From: Desulfurococcales archaeon
GTDB taxonomy: Archaea > Thermoproteota > Thermoprotei_A > Sulfolobales > Ignisphaeraceae
Direction of reading: 5' to 3'
Length of the DNA: 48,623 nucleotides
Assembly (NCBI GenBank): GCA_027066265.1
Contig: JAMOOB010000127.1
Coordinates: 1 to 48,623 of the forward strand
Position numbers and translations under genes: made by a program. Of this stretch, positions 31,842 to 40,299 are shown one piece after another. Numbering within the stretch: the first letter of the stretch is position 1; each line of letters opens with the position of its first letter. The notes beneath the pieces were generated by a model, which worked only from the letters and a program-made list of their open reading frames with translations, was not told where the DNA came from and ran no database searches.

Positions 31842-34382
31842 GTGGGTAGCGCTACCAAGATCAAGATCAGCAAGGACGAGATCGCGGCTAGCATGACAAA
31901 GAACTACAACGATTTTAAGTCTGTGTTCTTCGGTGAACTTGCTAAAGCTGCAAAGAATAGACATAGGTTGCTACTCATACTCGCGGGCGACAATCATCGT
32001 AGGATGGCAATCCTATGCGCTGACATACTCATAACGTTTGTAAGGTTCTGGAAGAAGATGTTCAAGGATCGTGAAGGTCCCAACATGTTGTACGTATATC
32101 ACGACGAATTCGATGATGCGCTTCTAAGAGAACGTATTACGAAGAGGTTAGTCAAGAGATATATCAAGCGTAGGAAAATAGGCGCTAAGCTAGAGATAGC
32201 AGTCTACGAAGCGAGCGAACGATACCTCGGTACAACGTATCAAGCGTTGGTGATGGATCTAATAAATAGTTTGAAGCCCAACGATATAGGTCGACTAATA
32301 GGGATAGTTGAAGGAGGAGGTATAGTGATTCTCTTAGTACCGAACTGGCATGATTGGCACAACAGGAAGAACTTGTTCCAGATGTCGTTAGCAGTTCCAC
32401 AGCATCCAGAGCCTAGGAAAGTCTTTGTTAGGTGGTTCAAGGAGATAACGTTGGATTGTGAAGGAGTCTTCATCTACGATGTCGATAACGATCAAGCAAT
32501 CAAGCTAGGAAGCGTTAAGGCTGTCAAGCATATGAAGACGGGCATTGAGCTACCCAACGAAATGACGTTCCCCGTGGAACTCTATAAACTAGCTCTCACG
32601 CAGGATCAGGTAAACGCACTCAAACTCATGGAGAATCTCCTTAGGAAACCGCAGAAGAAACGCATGAGCGTAATACTCATAGCTGATAGAGGTAGGGGCA
32701 AGTCGTGTGCTATAGGAATAGCGTTGGCAGGAATAATAATGGAGCTCTCTAAGAGTAAACCCAAGGTGCGGATAGCGGTTACAGCACCTTCGCTAACCAA
32801 CGTTCAGCCATTGATGAACATGGCTATCAGAGCACTAGATGTTCTCGGAATCAAGTACAACGTTATCAAACGCGAAGACAAGATACTCGAGATTCGTGGA
32901 AGTAAATTCAGCATAGAGTACTGGGAACCTGCAGCAGTTCCTCATCTCGGTGTAGACATTGCGGTCGTTGACGAGGCTGCTGGTATCGCTGTTCCGTTGC
33001 TACATAAGATCTGGAGAAGTTATCGTCGTACCGTATTCGCTACGACGATACATGGATACGAAGGTGCGGGTAGAGGGTTCTCGGTAAGGTTCATGAAGAG
33101 GATACGCGAAGATCCGAATACAGAGCTGTACATATACGAAATGGAGGAACCTATACGGTACGGTAAGGATGATCCCGTGGAGAGATGGCAGTTCAGAGTC
33201 CTGTTATTGGATGCAGAACCCGACGAACTTGACGAGCAAGACTTGGCGTACATCAAGGAGCAGAGGTTCGAGTACCTAAAGCTAGATCCAGAAACCTTGT
33301 TCACGAAAGAGAACGAGAAGTTGTTGCGAAGCCTCTTCGGAATATACGTACTCGCTCACTATAGAAACGAGCCGGACGATCTCGGCATGATGGCGGACGC
33401 TCCACACCATAGCATAAGAGCCTTGAGGTTACCAAGCGGAAAAATCGTTGCAGCGGTTCAGCTCGCTGAGGAAGGTCCTATACCTTTCGAGTACCTTGAT
33501 TCGTTGCTTCGTGGAGGAAAGATTCCCGGAAACATCATTCCGGATAGACTTCTAAAGCATGCACGGCTAAGAGATATCGGTAACGGTGTTGGATGGAGAA
33601 TCGTTAGGATAGCAGTTCATCCAGCTGTACAGGGTAGAGGTATCGGCTCCTACATGCTTAGCAAGGTTGAGGAAGAAGCTCGTGAACGCGGATATCATTG
33701 GGTTGGTAGCGGATTTGGTGCTACAGAGGAACTACTTAGATTCTGGATCAAGAACGGGTATGTACCTGTACACATATCTCCAGATAGGAACCCGGTAAGC
33801 GCTGAGTACACGGTTCTCGTAATAAAGCCTCTTGATGAGCGTTGGAAACTGATCGTGGAGGCGATAAACAGGGAATTTCGTGAGAAGGTGCTGGAGAGCC
33901 TACACGATACGTATCGAGATCTCGAGGTAGGGATAGCGCAGCAACTCCTCAACACCGTTTATCGAGTCGAAGAACGTGAATGCCGTATACGTCCACCTAA
34001 CCTAACTAAAGTTCAACTCGATAGATTGTTGAGCTACTACGAAGGATACATGACGTACGAATCCTGTACGGATGTAATGCACAAGCTCGCCAAACATTAC
34101 TGGCTATCAGAACCCGAGTGTAGACCTAAGCTAAGCGAGTTCGAGGAACGTGTATTGATACTTAAGGTTCTTCAGGGACTGCCTTGGGATCTCGTTGCGA
34201 ATATACTTGGCGCGCGCAAGTCCAAGGTCATGGACGTACTAAGAGAAATCGCGTACAAATTCATAGAGTTCTACTACGGGCTCACCAAGCACGAGATAGA
34301 TAAGGTGCTTGGAACGCTCGAACTAGAATCGTATCTAAAAGATCCACGAGCTAAACCTTTCAAACGTGGTGAAGAATCGTGA
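31842..34382 (+). CDS. tmcA: tRNA/rRNA cytidine N4-acetyltransferase (TmcA/Kre33/NAT10 family)
   Basis: The product is 846 residues. It has an N-terminal TmcA domain (about 1-230), a helicase-type ATPase with ADRGRGKS (281-288) and VVDEAA (375-380), and a GNAT acetyltransferase domain with acetyl-CoA site HPAVQGRGIG (593-602), then a C-terminal tRNA-binding tail. It uses acetyl-CoA and ATP to make N4-acetylcytidine in tRNA or rRNA, a modification that stabilises RNA at high temperature. GTG at 31842 follows GGGGTG by 6 nt. A TAN1-like THUMP protein that could act as its tRNA adaptor is encoded at 9812. Confidence 0.95.
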   Translation: MGSATKIKISKDEIAASMTKNYNDFKSVFFGELAKAAKNRHRLLLILAGDNHRRMAILCADILITFVRFWKKMFKDREGPNMLYVYHDEFDDALLRERITKRLVKRYIKRRKIGAKLEIAVYEASERYLGTTYQALVMDLINSLKPNDIGRLIGIVEGGGIVILLVPNWHDWHNRKNLFQMSLAVPQHPEPRKVFVRWFKEITLDCEGVFIYDVDNDQAIKLGSVKAVKHMKTGIELPNEMTFPVELYKLALTQDQVNALKLMENLLRKPQKKRMSVILIADRGRGKSCAIGIALAGIIMELSKSKPKVRIAVTAPSLTNVQPLMNMAIRALDVLGIKYNVIKREDKILEIRGSKFSIEYWEPAAVPHLGVDIAVVDEAAGIAVPLLHKIWRSYRRTVFATTIHGYEGAGRGFSVRFMKRIREDPNTELYIYEMEEPIRYGKDDPVERWQFRVLLLDAEPDELDEQDLAYIKEQRFEYLKLDPETLFTKENEKLLRSLFGIYVLAHYRNEPDDLGMMADAPHHSIRALRLPSGKIVAAVQLAEEGPIPFEYLDSLLRGGKIPGNIIPDRLLKHARLRDIGNGVGWRIVRIAVHPAVQGRGIGSYMLSKVEEEARERGYHWVGSGFGATEELLRFWIKNGYVPVHISPDRNPVSAEYTVLVIKPLDERWKLIVEAINREFREKVLESLHDTYRDLEVGIAQQLLNTVYRVEERECRIRPPNLTKVQLDRLLSYYEGYMTYESCTDVMHKLAKHYWLSEPECRPKLSEFEERVLILKVLQGLPWDLVANILGARKSKVMDVLREIAYKFIEFYYGLTKHEIDKVLGTLELESYLKDPRAKPFKRGEES

Positions 34383-34771
34383 TTAAGTGGAGCGATCTCG
34401 TAAATCTAGTGCTTGAAAAGTATCAGGAGATATACTTTAGGTGCGCAAGATGTACAGACGTTGAACGTAGCATATCATCGCTACCGCGAGATGTACCCCC
34501 AGACATACATGTTCTAGATCCCTGCATTGCTTGCATCATAACAGAGATACTCGAGGGAATGCACGGCGTTCCAAGAATCTACATCTCCTCCGCGCTAGGA
34601 GATGCAACGCTTTACGTATTGAAGGATGCTCTTCTTGAACTAGGCGAGGAAGGTGGTACACTAGCTTCGATAACGATGATGGAAGAATTCGTGGAATTCC
34701 TTTCATCGCTTGGATTCGAAATAGATAAAGAAGTCATTAAGAACCTCGTTGAACAAATTGCTAGAGCTTGA
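34379..34771 (+). CDS. Hypothetical protein coupled to tmcA
   Basis: The product is 130 residues, soluble and mostly helical, with cysteines CARC near residue 22 and CIAC near 51 that could bind one metal ion. I recognise no family. The GTG overlaps the tmcA stop as GTGA, with GGTGA 6 nt upstream, so translation is coupled. Its 3' end overlaps the convergent phosphoesterase gene by 11 nt. A helper role for TmcA is possible but unsupported beyond position. Confidence 0.7.
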   Translation: MIKWSDLVNLVLEKYQEIYFRCARCTDVERSISSLPRDVPPDIHVLDPCIACIITEILEGMHGVPRIYISSALGDATLYVLKDALLELGEEGGTLASITMMEEFVEFLSSLGFEIDKEVIKNLVEQIARA

Positions 34772-35423
34772 GGAGCTCTACATTAACACCCTCTTTATCT
34801 ACATCTATCAAAGCGTAGAAACCTTTCATGCAGGGTCCCGGATTGACTATCACTGTACGATCTATTCTGTCTACAGCTCTAGATTCATGGATATGTCCGC
34901 ATACACATAGCAATGGCTTTCGTTCTTCTATGAATCTACGAATGGTTTTAGATCCTACGTGTTGACCCATATAGACGATATCGCACTTCGTAGCGTAGGG
35001 TGGACTGTGGCTTAGCACTATGGCGTTATCGAAGCTCGCAACATTTGCAGCTGCACCAGACAATAGCTCTTCGATAGCTTTCTCCTCGAGCTCGAAAACG
35101 GTTCCGAAAGGTGTTGGTGGCGAACCTCCTACGCCAATCACTACAAGATTGTTGATGGCAATCGCTTTGCCGTGGATATTGATAACTTTCTCACGAGGTT
35201 TCTCGTAGTGTTCGGGCGGATCCATGTTTCCAGGTACGCATAGCAAGGGTACGTCGATGAATGTATCGAGTTCGTCTAGGAGCTTCGATGTCTGGTAAAT
35301 GCCTCGGTATGGAGCGATGTCCCCGGCAAACAGTACGAGCTCGATATCTTTCCTAACGCGTAGGTATATCTCACGGAAACGGTCTAGTGCACCGTGGATA
35401 TCGCTTACGGCAAGGATTCGCAC
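34761..35423 (-). CDS. Calcineurin-like metallophosphoesterase
   Basis: The product is 220 residues. The metal-site motifs are in order: AVSDIHGAL (D-x-H), LFAGDIAPY (GD), VPGNMD (GNxD in place of GNHD), LSHSPPY and CGHIHESR (GHxH). The Met in GNMD replaces the usual catalytic His, as in some YfcE/MJ0936-like members. It may be a phosphodiesterase; the substrate is unknown. It is the last gene of a four-gene minus-strand operon. Confidence 0.88.
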   Translation of the reverse strand: MRILAVSDIHGALDRFREIYLRVRKDIELVLFAGDIAPYRGIYQTSKLLDELDTFIDVPLLCVPGNMDPPEHYEKPREKVINIHGKAIAINNLVVIGVGGSPPTPFGTVFELEEKAIEELLSGAAANVASFDNAIVLSHSPPYATKCDIVYMGQHVGSKTIRRFIEERKPLLCVCGHIHESRAVDRIDRTVIVNPGPCMKGFYALIDVDKEGVNVELLKL

Positions 35424-35462
35424 GTTTATGCACCCAGCGTTCTGTATTAAGGGACGGTGTTA

Positions 35463-35849
35463 TCAACGCTCTTCGATTACGAACGAGGTGTATGCACGGC
35501 ATGCGGGAACGCCGTCACGATCCTCGACAATGCTTTCCGCTACGGCAACTCGACCAACTCGATGAATGCATGTTCTTAGAGATGCCTCTTCCAGGCACGA
35601 TAGCTGCTTTACGAATGAAATGCTAGTGCTAAGCACTATTATGTACTCATCGCTCTCAATGTGTTTACGCGATAGATACTCGGCGAGCGAAGTCGTTAGA
35701 GCAGCTAGACAACCTCCATGAACTCTCCCATACTCATCGCATGCATGCTCTGAGAACGCGAACAAGATACTGATGCACTTCCCATCCCTTTCAACGTTGA
35801 ACTCTCTAACAACTACGTACTGCTTCAAGAACTCGGGTAGGAACTCCAT
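35463..35849 (-). CDS. Hotdog-fold thioesterase (PaaI-like)
   Basis: The product is 128 residues. GRVHGGCLAALTTSLAEY is the central helix and substrate-pocket motif of PaaI-type acyl-CoA thioesterases. The usual catalytic Asp/Glu near the helix is not evident, since the motif carries Ser-Leu-Ala-Glu there. It lies between the phosphoesterase and NucS genes. Confidence 0.8.
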   Translation of the reverse strand: MEFLPEFLKQYVVVREFNVERDGKCISILFAFSEHACDEYGRVHGGCLAALTTSLAEYLSRKHIESDEYIIVLSTSISFVKQLSCLEEASLRTCIHRVGRVAVAESIVEDRDGVPACRAYTSFVIEER

Positions 35850-35872
35850 ACCTAGCCCTCTACGAATCGTTT

Positions 35873-36544
35873 CTACTTCTTAAAGAATGTTTCGAGTGTA
35901 GGTCTCGAACGATATGTAAGAGTCTTGCTATCGACGAAACGAAAGCCCTCCTTCAACAGAAGCGATTTAGCTTCTTCAGATATCGAAGGAGCTACGAGTA
36001 CTCCTTCAACTCGATACCCCTGCGAACGATAGTAATCCACGTACCGTTTCAATTGCGAAACCGCCTGTATACCAGCTCGCTCATTCTTTACCTCGACAAC
36101 TATGAGCGTTCCATCGCTTCGCTTGAGCAAGACGTCGATCTTTCCGTAAGGAGTTGAAACTTCGCGACCAACGAGCTCTGCGTTGGGATCTATTGCGTGA
36201 GGATTCGAAGCGAGAACGTTAGCTATATCCTTCTCGGTACCAACCACTACGAGCTTCGTTGTTGAGAGTTTGCATGCGGTTACGAGGTATACTCTAGGGA
36301 TTTCTATCAATACCTCTTCTCGTGGAGAAGTGCGTATGGATCGCACTCTCAGAGTATGTTCAATGCATTCGAATATTATTGTCGATCCCGGTGGTTGCCA
36401 ATTCAAGGGTTCTCGTTTGCTAGCTTCATGTACTAGGAGTGTTCCATCGGGTTTTGTGATCAGTAGCCTTGGAGCTTCAGCTGCGTAGGAGGCTGCACGT
36501 CCATAGTATTCGATACTCATGTCACCTACTAGGATCACCACCAT
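35873..36544 (-). CDS. nucS: Endonuclease NucS (EndoMS)
   Basis: The product is 223 residues from the first ATG. The N-terminal DNA-binding domain has YYGRAASYA and ILVHEASKREPLNWQPPG-like segments of the family. The nuclease core has GKIDVL (Asp) and VVEVKNER (Glu, Lys). The C-terminus TLETFFKK resembles a PCNA-binding PIP box. NucS/EndoMS cuts mismatched DNA or branched ends. The expected N-terminal lead appears to continue upstream of the ATG: the frame stays open to a TGA at 36620-36622, without an ATG, GTG or TTG, so a rare start such as ATC at 36616 is possible. Confidence 0.9.
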   Translation of the reverse strand: MVVILVGDMSIEYYGRAASYAAEAPRLLITKPDGTLLVHEASKREPLNWQPPGSTIIFECIEHTLRVRSIRTSPREEVLIEIPRVYLVTACKLSTTKLVVVGTEKDIANVLASNPHAIDPNAELVGREVSTPYGKIDVLLKRSDGTLIVVEVKNERAGIQAVSQLKRYVDYYRSQGYRVEGVLVAPSISEEAKSLLLKEGFRFVDSKTLTYRSRPTLETFFKK

Positions 36545-36619
36545 ACTCTTTCGAACTTCGTTGAGCTTCTTCGCGAGCTCTACGCAATCCTTACGCTCGA
36601 TGTCTATGCATACGATGGT

Positions 36620-37594
36620 TCAGCACCTCTCGAAAGATCTTACAACTTCTTCTAGCTTCCTAGCTATGTTATCTACATCCTCTTCGCCGTATATGGTCAA
36701 CGATGCCGCTTCTCTATGACCTCCATAGAACGGAGCGTTGAGGGTACGCGAGATGTATTCGCATAGCTCGAGAGCCTTGCCTTCGGGGGATCTCACCGTT
36801 ACTACGATCTTTCCTTCCTCACCTCGTATCAGTATCAACGGTTTTCGATGCCTCTTCGTGTACTCAGAAGATGCTATTCCAAACAAACCAGCGTATGCTA
36901 AGGATTGAGCATGTGTAAAGCTCACTATTACCCATCCACAGACTTCTCGAGCGCGACGAGCAATCGTGTTGACGAGCATGTTCAACAGTACTTTACCTCT
37001 GCGGTACTTGGCTTCGAATTCGGGCGATCTCCAGAATTCTTTGCCTTCAACAATGCTCTTCACGGCTTCGCAGAACGTTGTGGTATCGGTAGGATCTATG
37101 GCTAGAGCTAGCTTAATGCAGTCTGCAATACCTTTGACCGTCTCATCGTTTGTTTCGCTACCTTCGCATACGTTTGCAACGTTTACGAGAAGCTCTTCGT
37201 ACTTATTAAGGTTCTTGATCATGGTCTCGACGAGCACTGCAGGAGTTGAGACCGTTGGGATCCATGCAACGCGAGCGAATTGCTTCACTTCTTCAACGAG
37301 GTTCTGCGACGATATGTGGTGATCGATGATTGTTATCCTAGTGCCGCTGCGTGCAATCTCTCGAAGTACGTTTACGAGCTCTGGATTCAGCGCTACGTCT
37401 AGTATCACCAGATGATCAACGCCTTCGCTTTCCACGCTCTTCGTAGCGGATTCAACATCTTTTGCAGCTCTCCATGGCTGGGTAAAGCGTAGAACGAGAT
37501 TCTTTGGATAGTAATCGGCTAGGAAACGTCTTATGTAGAGTCCCGCCGATATAACACCATCGCAATCACCGTGGAATACGACCACAGCCTTCAT
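36620..37594 (-). CDS. DHH-family phosphoesterase (RecJ-like nuclease)
   Basis: The product is 324 residues. Metal motifs FHGDCDGVISA and TIIDHHIS, and LVILDVAL, define the DHH domain. The C-terminal DHHA1 part ends with FYGGHREAASLTI. Related archaeal proteins act as 5'-3' or 3'-5' single-strand nucleases or as Cdc45-like replisome parts. It is the first gene of the operon with nucS, the thioesterase and the phosphoesterase, and its stop codon is in the same frame as nucS. Confidence 0.9.
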   Translation of the reverse strand: MKAVVVFHGDCDGVISAGLYIRRFLADYYPKNLVLRFTQPWRAAKDVESATKSVESEGVDHLVILDVALNPELVNVLREIARSGTRITIIDHHISSQNLVEEVKQFARVAWIPTVSTPAVLVETMIKNLNKYEELLVNVANVCEGSETNDETVKGIADCIKLALAIDPTDTTTFCEAVKSIVEGKEFWRSPEFEAKYRRGKVLLNMLVNTIARRAREVCGWVIVSFTHAQSLAYAGLFGIASSEYTKRHRKPLILIRGEEGKIVVTVRSPEGKALELCEYISRTLNAPFYGGHREAASLTIYGEEDVDNIARKLEEVVRSFERC

Positions 37595-37689
37595 CTCGCC
37601 ACGCCTGTACGAGCTCTTCCAATCAGATTCGCGTTGTGTTGGGAAACTATTAAGTTGTGTTAGCTAGAGTATTGCTAGGAGTGCTGATC

Positions 37690-38754
37690 GTGACGATGCA
37701 ATCCATGGATGCTGTTCGACCTACGCCTACGAGAATCGCGATGGAGTACCTAAGGAAGCAGAAGTACCATGTGATAGGTGGTCATAGCGCCGTCAAGAAG
37801 TGTTACTGGGTTCACAAAGCATTGACCGAGAAACACTTCTGCTACAAAGCTAAGTTCTACGGTATCGAAACGCATCGATGCATACAGTTCTCTCCCTCCG
37901 TACTCTGGTGTTGGAATAGGTGTCTGCACTGTTGGAGGTATAGACCGAGCGATCGCGATCGCTGGGATGAGGTAACGCTTCCCAGCGTTGACGATCCTAG
38001 GTACATCGTGGAGATGGCTATCAAAGAACATCGTAGAACCGTGAGCGGCTACAAGATGTATCCCGGAGTTGATAGAAGGATGTTTGAAGAAGCGTTGAAC
38101 CCTAAACACGTAGCGATAAGCTTGACGGGAGAAGCCACTCTCTACCCCTTGCTCGGGGATCTAATCGAGGAGTTCCATAAGAGAGGTTTGACAACGTTCC
38201 TCGTAACTCGAGGTGTAAGACCCGAAGTCCTTGCGAATCTATCTACTGAACCGACGCAGCTCTACGTATCGATCGAAGCGTTTAGCTACGAATCGTATCT
38301 AAGGTTTAACAATCCGATAGCACCCACGCTATGGAGAAGAACGCTAGAAACTTTCGAGATCTTACCAAGCTTTACGTGTCCAACGGTTGTCAGGATAACC
38401 ATCGTTAAGAGCTTCAACATGCATAGAGAAGCAATTGAGTTCTGGACAAAGCTGTTGAGCCGCGCCGAACCTACGTACATCGAAGTCAAGGCCTACATGC
38501 ATATAGGAGGATCGATAGAGAGACTCAAGAGAAGCGATATGCCTAGTCATGCCGAGGTTAGGAAGGTAGCTGAAGAACTTGCTAAGGCTCTAAGCTACAA
38601 CATTGCTTCCGAAAGCAAGCCGAGTCGTGTCGTTATGCTGACGAAGCTAAAGAAACCAGTGATACGCTACGGTAATCCTCCTATATCTTGGCACGATCCA
38701 GATCCTGGAGATGAGTACTCTGGTGAGTACGGAGCGGTCGAGGAAATCATCTAG
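37690..38754 (+). CDS. taw1: 4-demethylwyosine synthase Taw1 (radical SAM)
   Basis: The product is about 354 residues. The radical SAM motif CX3CX2C is C74, C78 and C81. A second cluster motif CX12CX12C (C38, C51, C64) precedes it, the hallmark of TYW1/Taw1. SLTGEATLYP follows as the family GGE-equivalent. It condenses N1-methylguanosine 37 of tRNA-Phe with pyruvate to form the tricyclic wyosine base. GTG at 37690 is chosen because AGGAGTG is 6 nt upstream; the frame extends back to 37657. TATA-like AACTATTAAG lies at 37645-37654. Confidence 0.95.
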   Translation: MTMQSMDAVRPTPTRIAMEYLRKQKYHVIGGHSAVKKCYWVHKALTEKHFCYKAKFYGIETHRCIQFSPSVLWCWNRCLHCWRYRPSDRDRWDEVTLPSVDDPRYIVEMAIKEHRRTVSGYKMYPGVDRRMFEEALNPKHVAISLTGEATLYPLLGDLIEEFHKRGLTTFLVTRGVRPEVLANLSTEPTQLYVSIEAFSYESYLRFNNPIAPTLWRRTLETFEILPSFTCPTVVRITIVKSFNMHREAIEFWTKLLSRAEPTYIEVKAYMHIGGSIERLKRSDMPSHAEVRKVAEELAKALSYNIASESKPSRVVMLTKLKKPVIRYGNPPISWHDPDPGDEYSGEYGAVEEII

Positions 38755-38826
38755 TACTGTGCGATGAGGCGAAACACTGAATATTTCAACGGGAATAGAG
38801 CTATGTGCTAGACACGGTTGTCGAGA

Positions 38827-39834
38827 ATGGAGAAAGTCGTTCGGAAAGCCTACGTAGATTCTAGAGGCGCGATAGTGTTTAGCGATATCGTTTGCGTAGA
38901 CGGACATAGCAATCTATGTAGGTACAGAATCGTTACACACATTCATTACGATCATATCCTCGATATCGATCGAAGTATAGCTAGGTGTAGGTACATCATC
39001 GCGACTCCCATAACTTTCGATCTTCTTGAATGTCTTGGCTACACGATGCCACGCATCAAGAAACGGTCTTTGAACTACGGTGAACAGCTAGACATTGGAA
39101 GTGCTAGGATTAGACTTGTCTATGCAGAACACATTCCCGGATCAGCGCAGGTAGTTTTCGAAACAGATGAAGGTATCTATGCCTACACTGGAGATTTCAA
39201 GCATGCTGGTACCAAGACCCCCATACTCAAGGATGTAGACATCCTAGTGGTTGATGCAACCTACGGAGATCCTTCCCATCGAAGACCTAGCGAAGACGAG
39301 ATCGAGGAGCAGTTCGCGAAACTTGTGCAGAATCTACTTATGCAAGGACCGGTAACGATCTATGCATACTTTGGTAAGGCATGCGAAGCAATGATGATAC
39401 TTCGTAGGCACGGTCTCGACGCGCCTTTCATTGCATCGACGAAGCACTGGTTGATAGCTAACAAGCTTAGGAAGTATGGCTTCGAAATCGAGGATCTGTA
39501 CCTAGATGGAACACCGGAAGCAGAGGAACTCAAGAAGTTCTCGTGGTATGTGAAGTTCGAGCACTATGCGAAGTTTAGGGATAGTGCTAAGCGTCGGGGG
39601 ACGCACATAGTTTTGAGTGGATGGCTCTTCAATAGACCAGTTAAGCAGATATCGAGCAATGTATGGATCGTTGCGCTGAGTGATCATGCAGATTTCGAGG
39701 ATGTGCTTCACTACGTAGATGAGGCACGTCCGCGCTTGCTGATCGTGGATGCCTTTAGAGGGAATCTAGCCGCTAGAAGATTCGCTAAGTACGTTAGGGA
39801 ACGACTTGGGATCCTTGCCGAAGCAATGCCTTGA
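38827..39834 (+). CDS. Metallo-beta-lactamase-fold nuclease-like protein
   Basis: The product is about 335 residues. THIHYDH is the metal-binding HxHxDH; further ligands are His in AEHIPGSAQ, Asp in AYTGDFKHAG and His in LSDHADF. The order and the C-terminal segment resemble the beta-CASP/SNM1-like or exonuclease branch acting on nucleic acids. The exact role is unknown. ATG at 38827 is used; a TTG at 38818 is in frame. A TATA-like GAATATTTC lies about 45 nt upstream. Confidence 0.82.
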   Translation: MEKVVRKAYVDSRGAIVFSDIVCVDGHSNLCRYRIVTHIHYDHILDIDRSIARCRYIIATPITFDLLECLGYTMPRIKKRSLNYGEQLDIGSARIRLVYAEHIPGSAQVVFETDEGIYAYTGDFKHAGTKTPILKDVDILVVDATYGDPSHRRPSEDEIEEQFAKLVQNLLMQGPVTIYAYFGKACEAMMILRRHGLDAPFIASTKHWLIANKLRKYGFEIEDLYLDGTPEAEELKKFSWYVKFEHYAKFRDSAKRRGTHIVLSGWLFNRPVKQISSNVWIVALSDHADFEDVLHYVDEARPRLLIVDAFRGNLAARRFAKYVRERLGILAEAMP

Positions 39835-39843
39835 AGAGATCAT

Positions 39844-39854
39844 CAAGGTTTTTA
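39844..39854 (+). promoter_or_regulatory. Possible TATA box of rpl12
   Basis: AGGTTTTTAGG lies about 50 nt before the rpl12 ATG and just after the stop of the preceding gene. It would give a leader of about 20 nt containing GGTGAGG. The assignment is by spacing only. Confidence 0.35.
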
Positions 39855-39899
39855 GGAGGTTTGTTGCAGAACTGCGTTGCGGAGCCAAGGGTGAGGTTG

Positions 39900-40232
39900 A
39901 TGGAGTACGTCTACGCCGTATTACTACTCCATGCAGCTAAGAAAGAAATCTCGGAAGAGAACGTTCGTAAGGTACTCGAAGCAGCTGGCATAGCCGTAGA
40001 CGATGTGAGGCTCAAAGCACTCGTAGCCGCAGTGAAGGAGATAAACATCGACGAAGTAATTAAGAGCGCAACCGTGGCTCCAGCTGTAGCTCCAGCCGTC
40101 GTAGCTGCAGGACCCGCTCCAGCTCAGCAAGCTGCTCAAGCTCCTGCTGAAGAGAAGAAAGAAGAGGAAGAGAAGAAGGAAGGTGTATCAGAAGAACAAC
40201 TAGCAGAAGGACTAGCAGCACTATTCGGATAA
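39900..40232 (+). CDS. rpl12: Ribosomal protein L12 (P1)
   Basis: The product is 110 residues: a helical N-terminal dimer domain (MEYVYAVLLLHAAKKEISEENV), an Ala/Pro hinge and an acidic tail ending LAEGLAALFG. Several copies bind P0 and recruit translation GTPases. The ATG at 39900 is used; the frame extends back to 39831, but GGTGAGG immediately precedes 39900 and the family starts there. In many archaea it directly follows rpl10; here rpl10 is 17 kb away on the other strand, while alaS follows, as in Sulfolobus. Confidence 0.97.
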   Translation: MEYVYAVLLLHAAKKEISEENVRKVLEAAGIAVDDVRLKALVAAVKEINIDEVIKSATVAPAVAPAVVAAGPAPAQQAAQAPAEEKKEEEEKKEGVSEEQLAEGLAALFG

Positions 40233-40234
40233 CC
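40121..40234 (+). repeat. Inverted repeat copy B (rpl12 3' end)
   Basis: This is the plus-strand partner of 22018-22131: 113 of 114 bases are identical when that copy is read on the minus strand. The match runs through the stop codon and two bases past it and stops abruptly at both ends. Confidence 0.95.
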
Positions 40235-40257
40235 TTCGTCGACGCAACACTTAAGAA

Positions 40258-40267
40258 TTTTATATAT
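40258..40267 (+). promoter_or_regulatory. TATA box of alaS
   Basis: TTTTATATAT is a strong A/T-only match, centred about 38 nt before the alaS GTG at 40300. It predicts a leader of about 10 nt carrying GGTGATC. It lies only 24 nt after the end of the rpl12 repeat. Confidence 0.65.
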
Positions 40268-40299
40268 CATCGAGGTTTTGTTTCTCTAAGGGTGATCAC

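Noticed and set aside
38761..38815. C box-like GCGATGA with a later CTGA before the beta-lactamase-fold gene
   Set aside because: The C box is imperfect and no C'/D pair follows; the gap is better explained as a promoter.
39831..39899. Longer reading of rpl12
   Set aside because: The extra 23 residues are not part of the L12 family and a strong ribosome site precedes the ATG at 39900.
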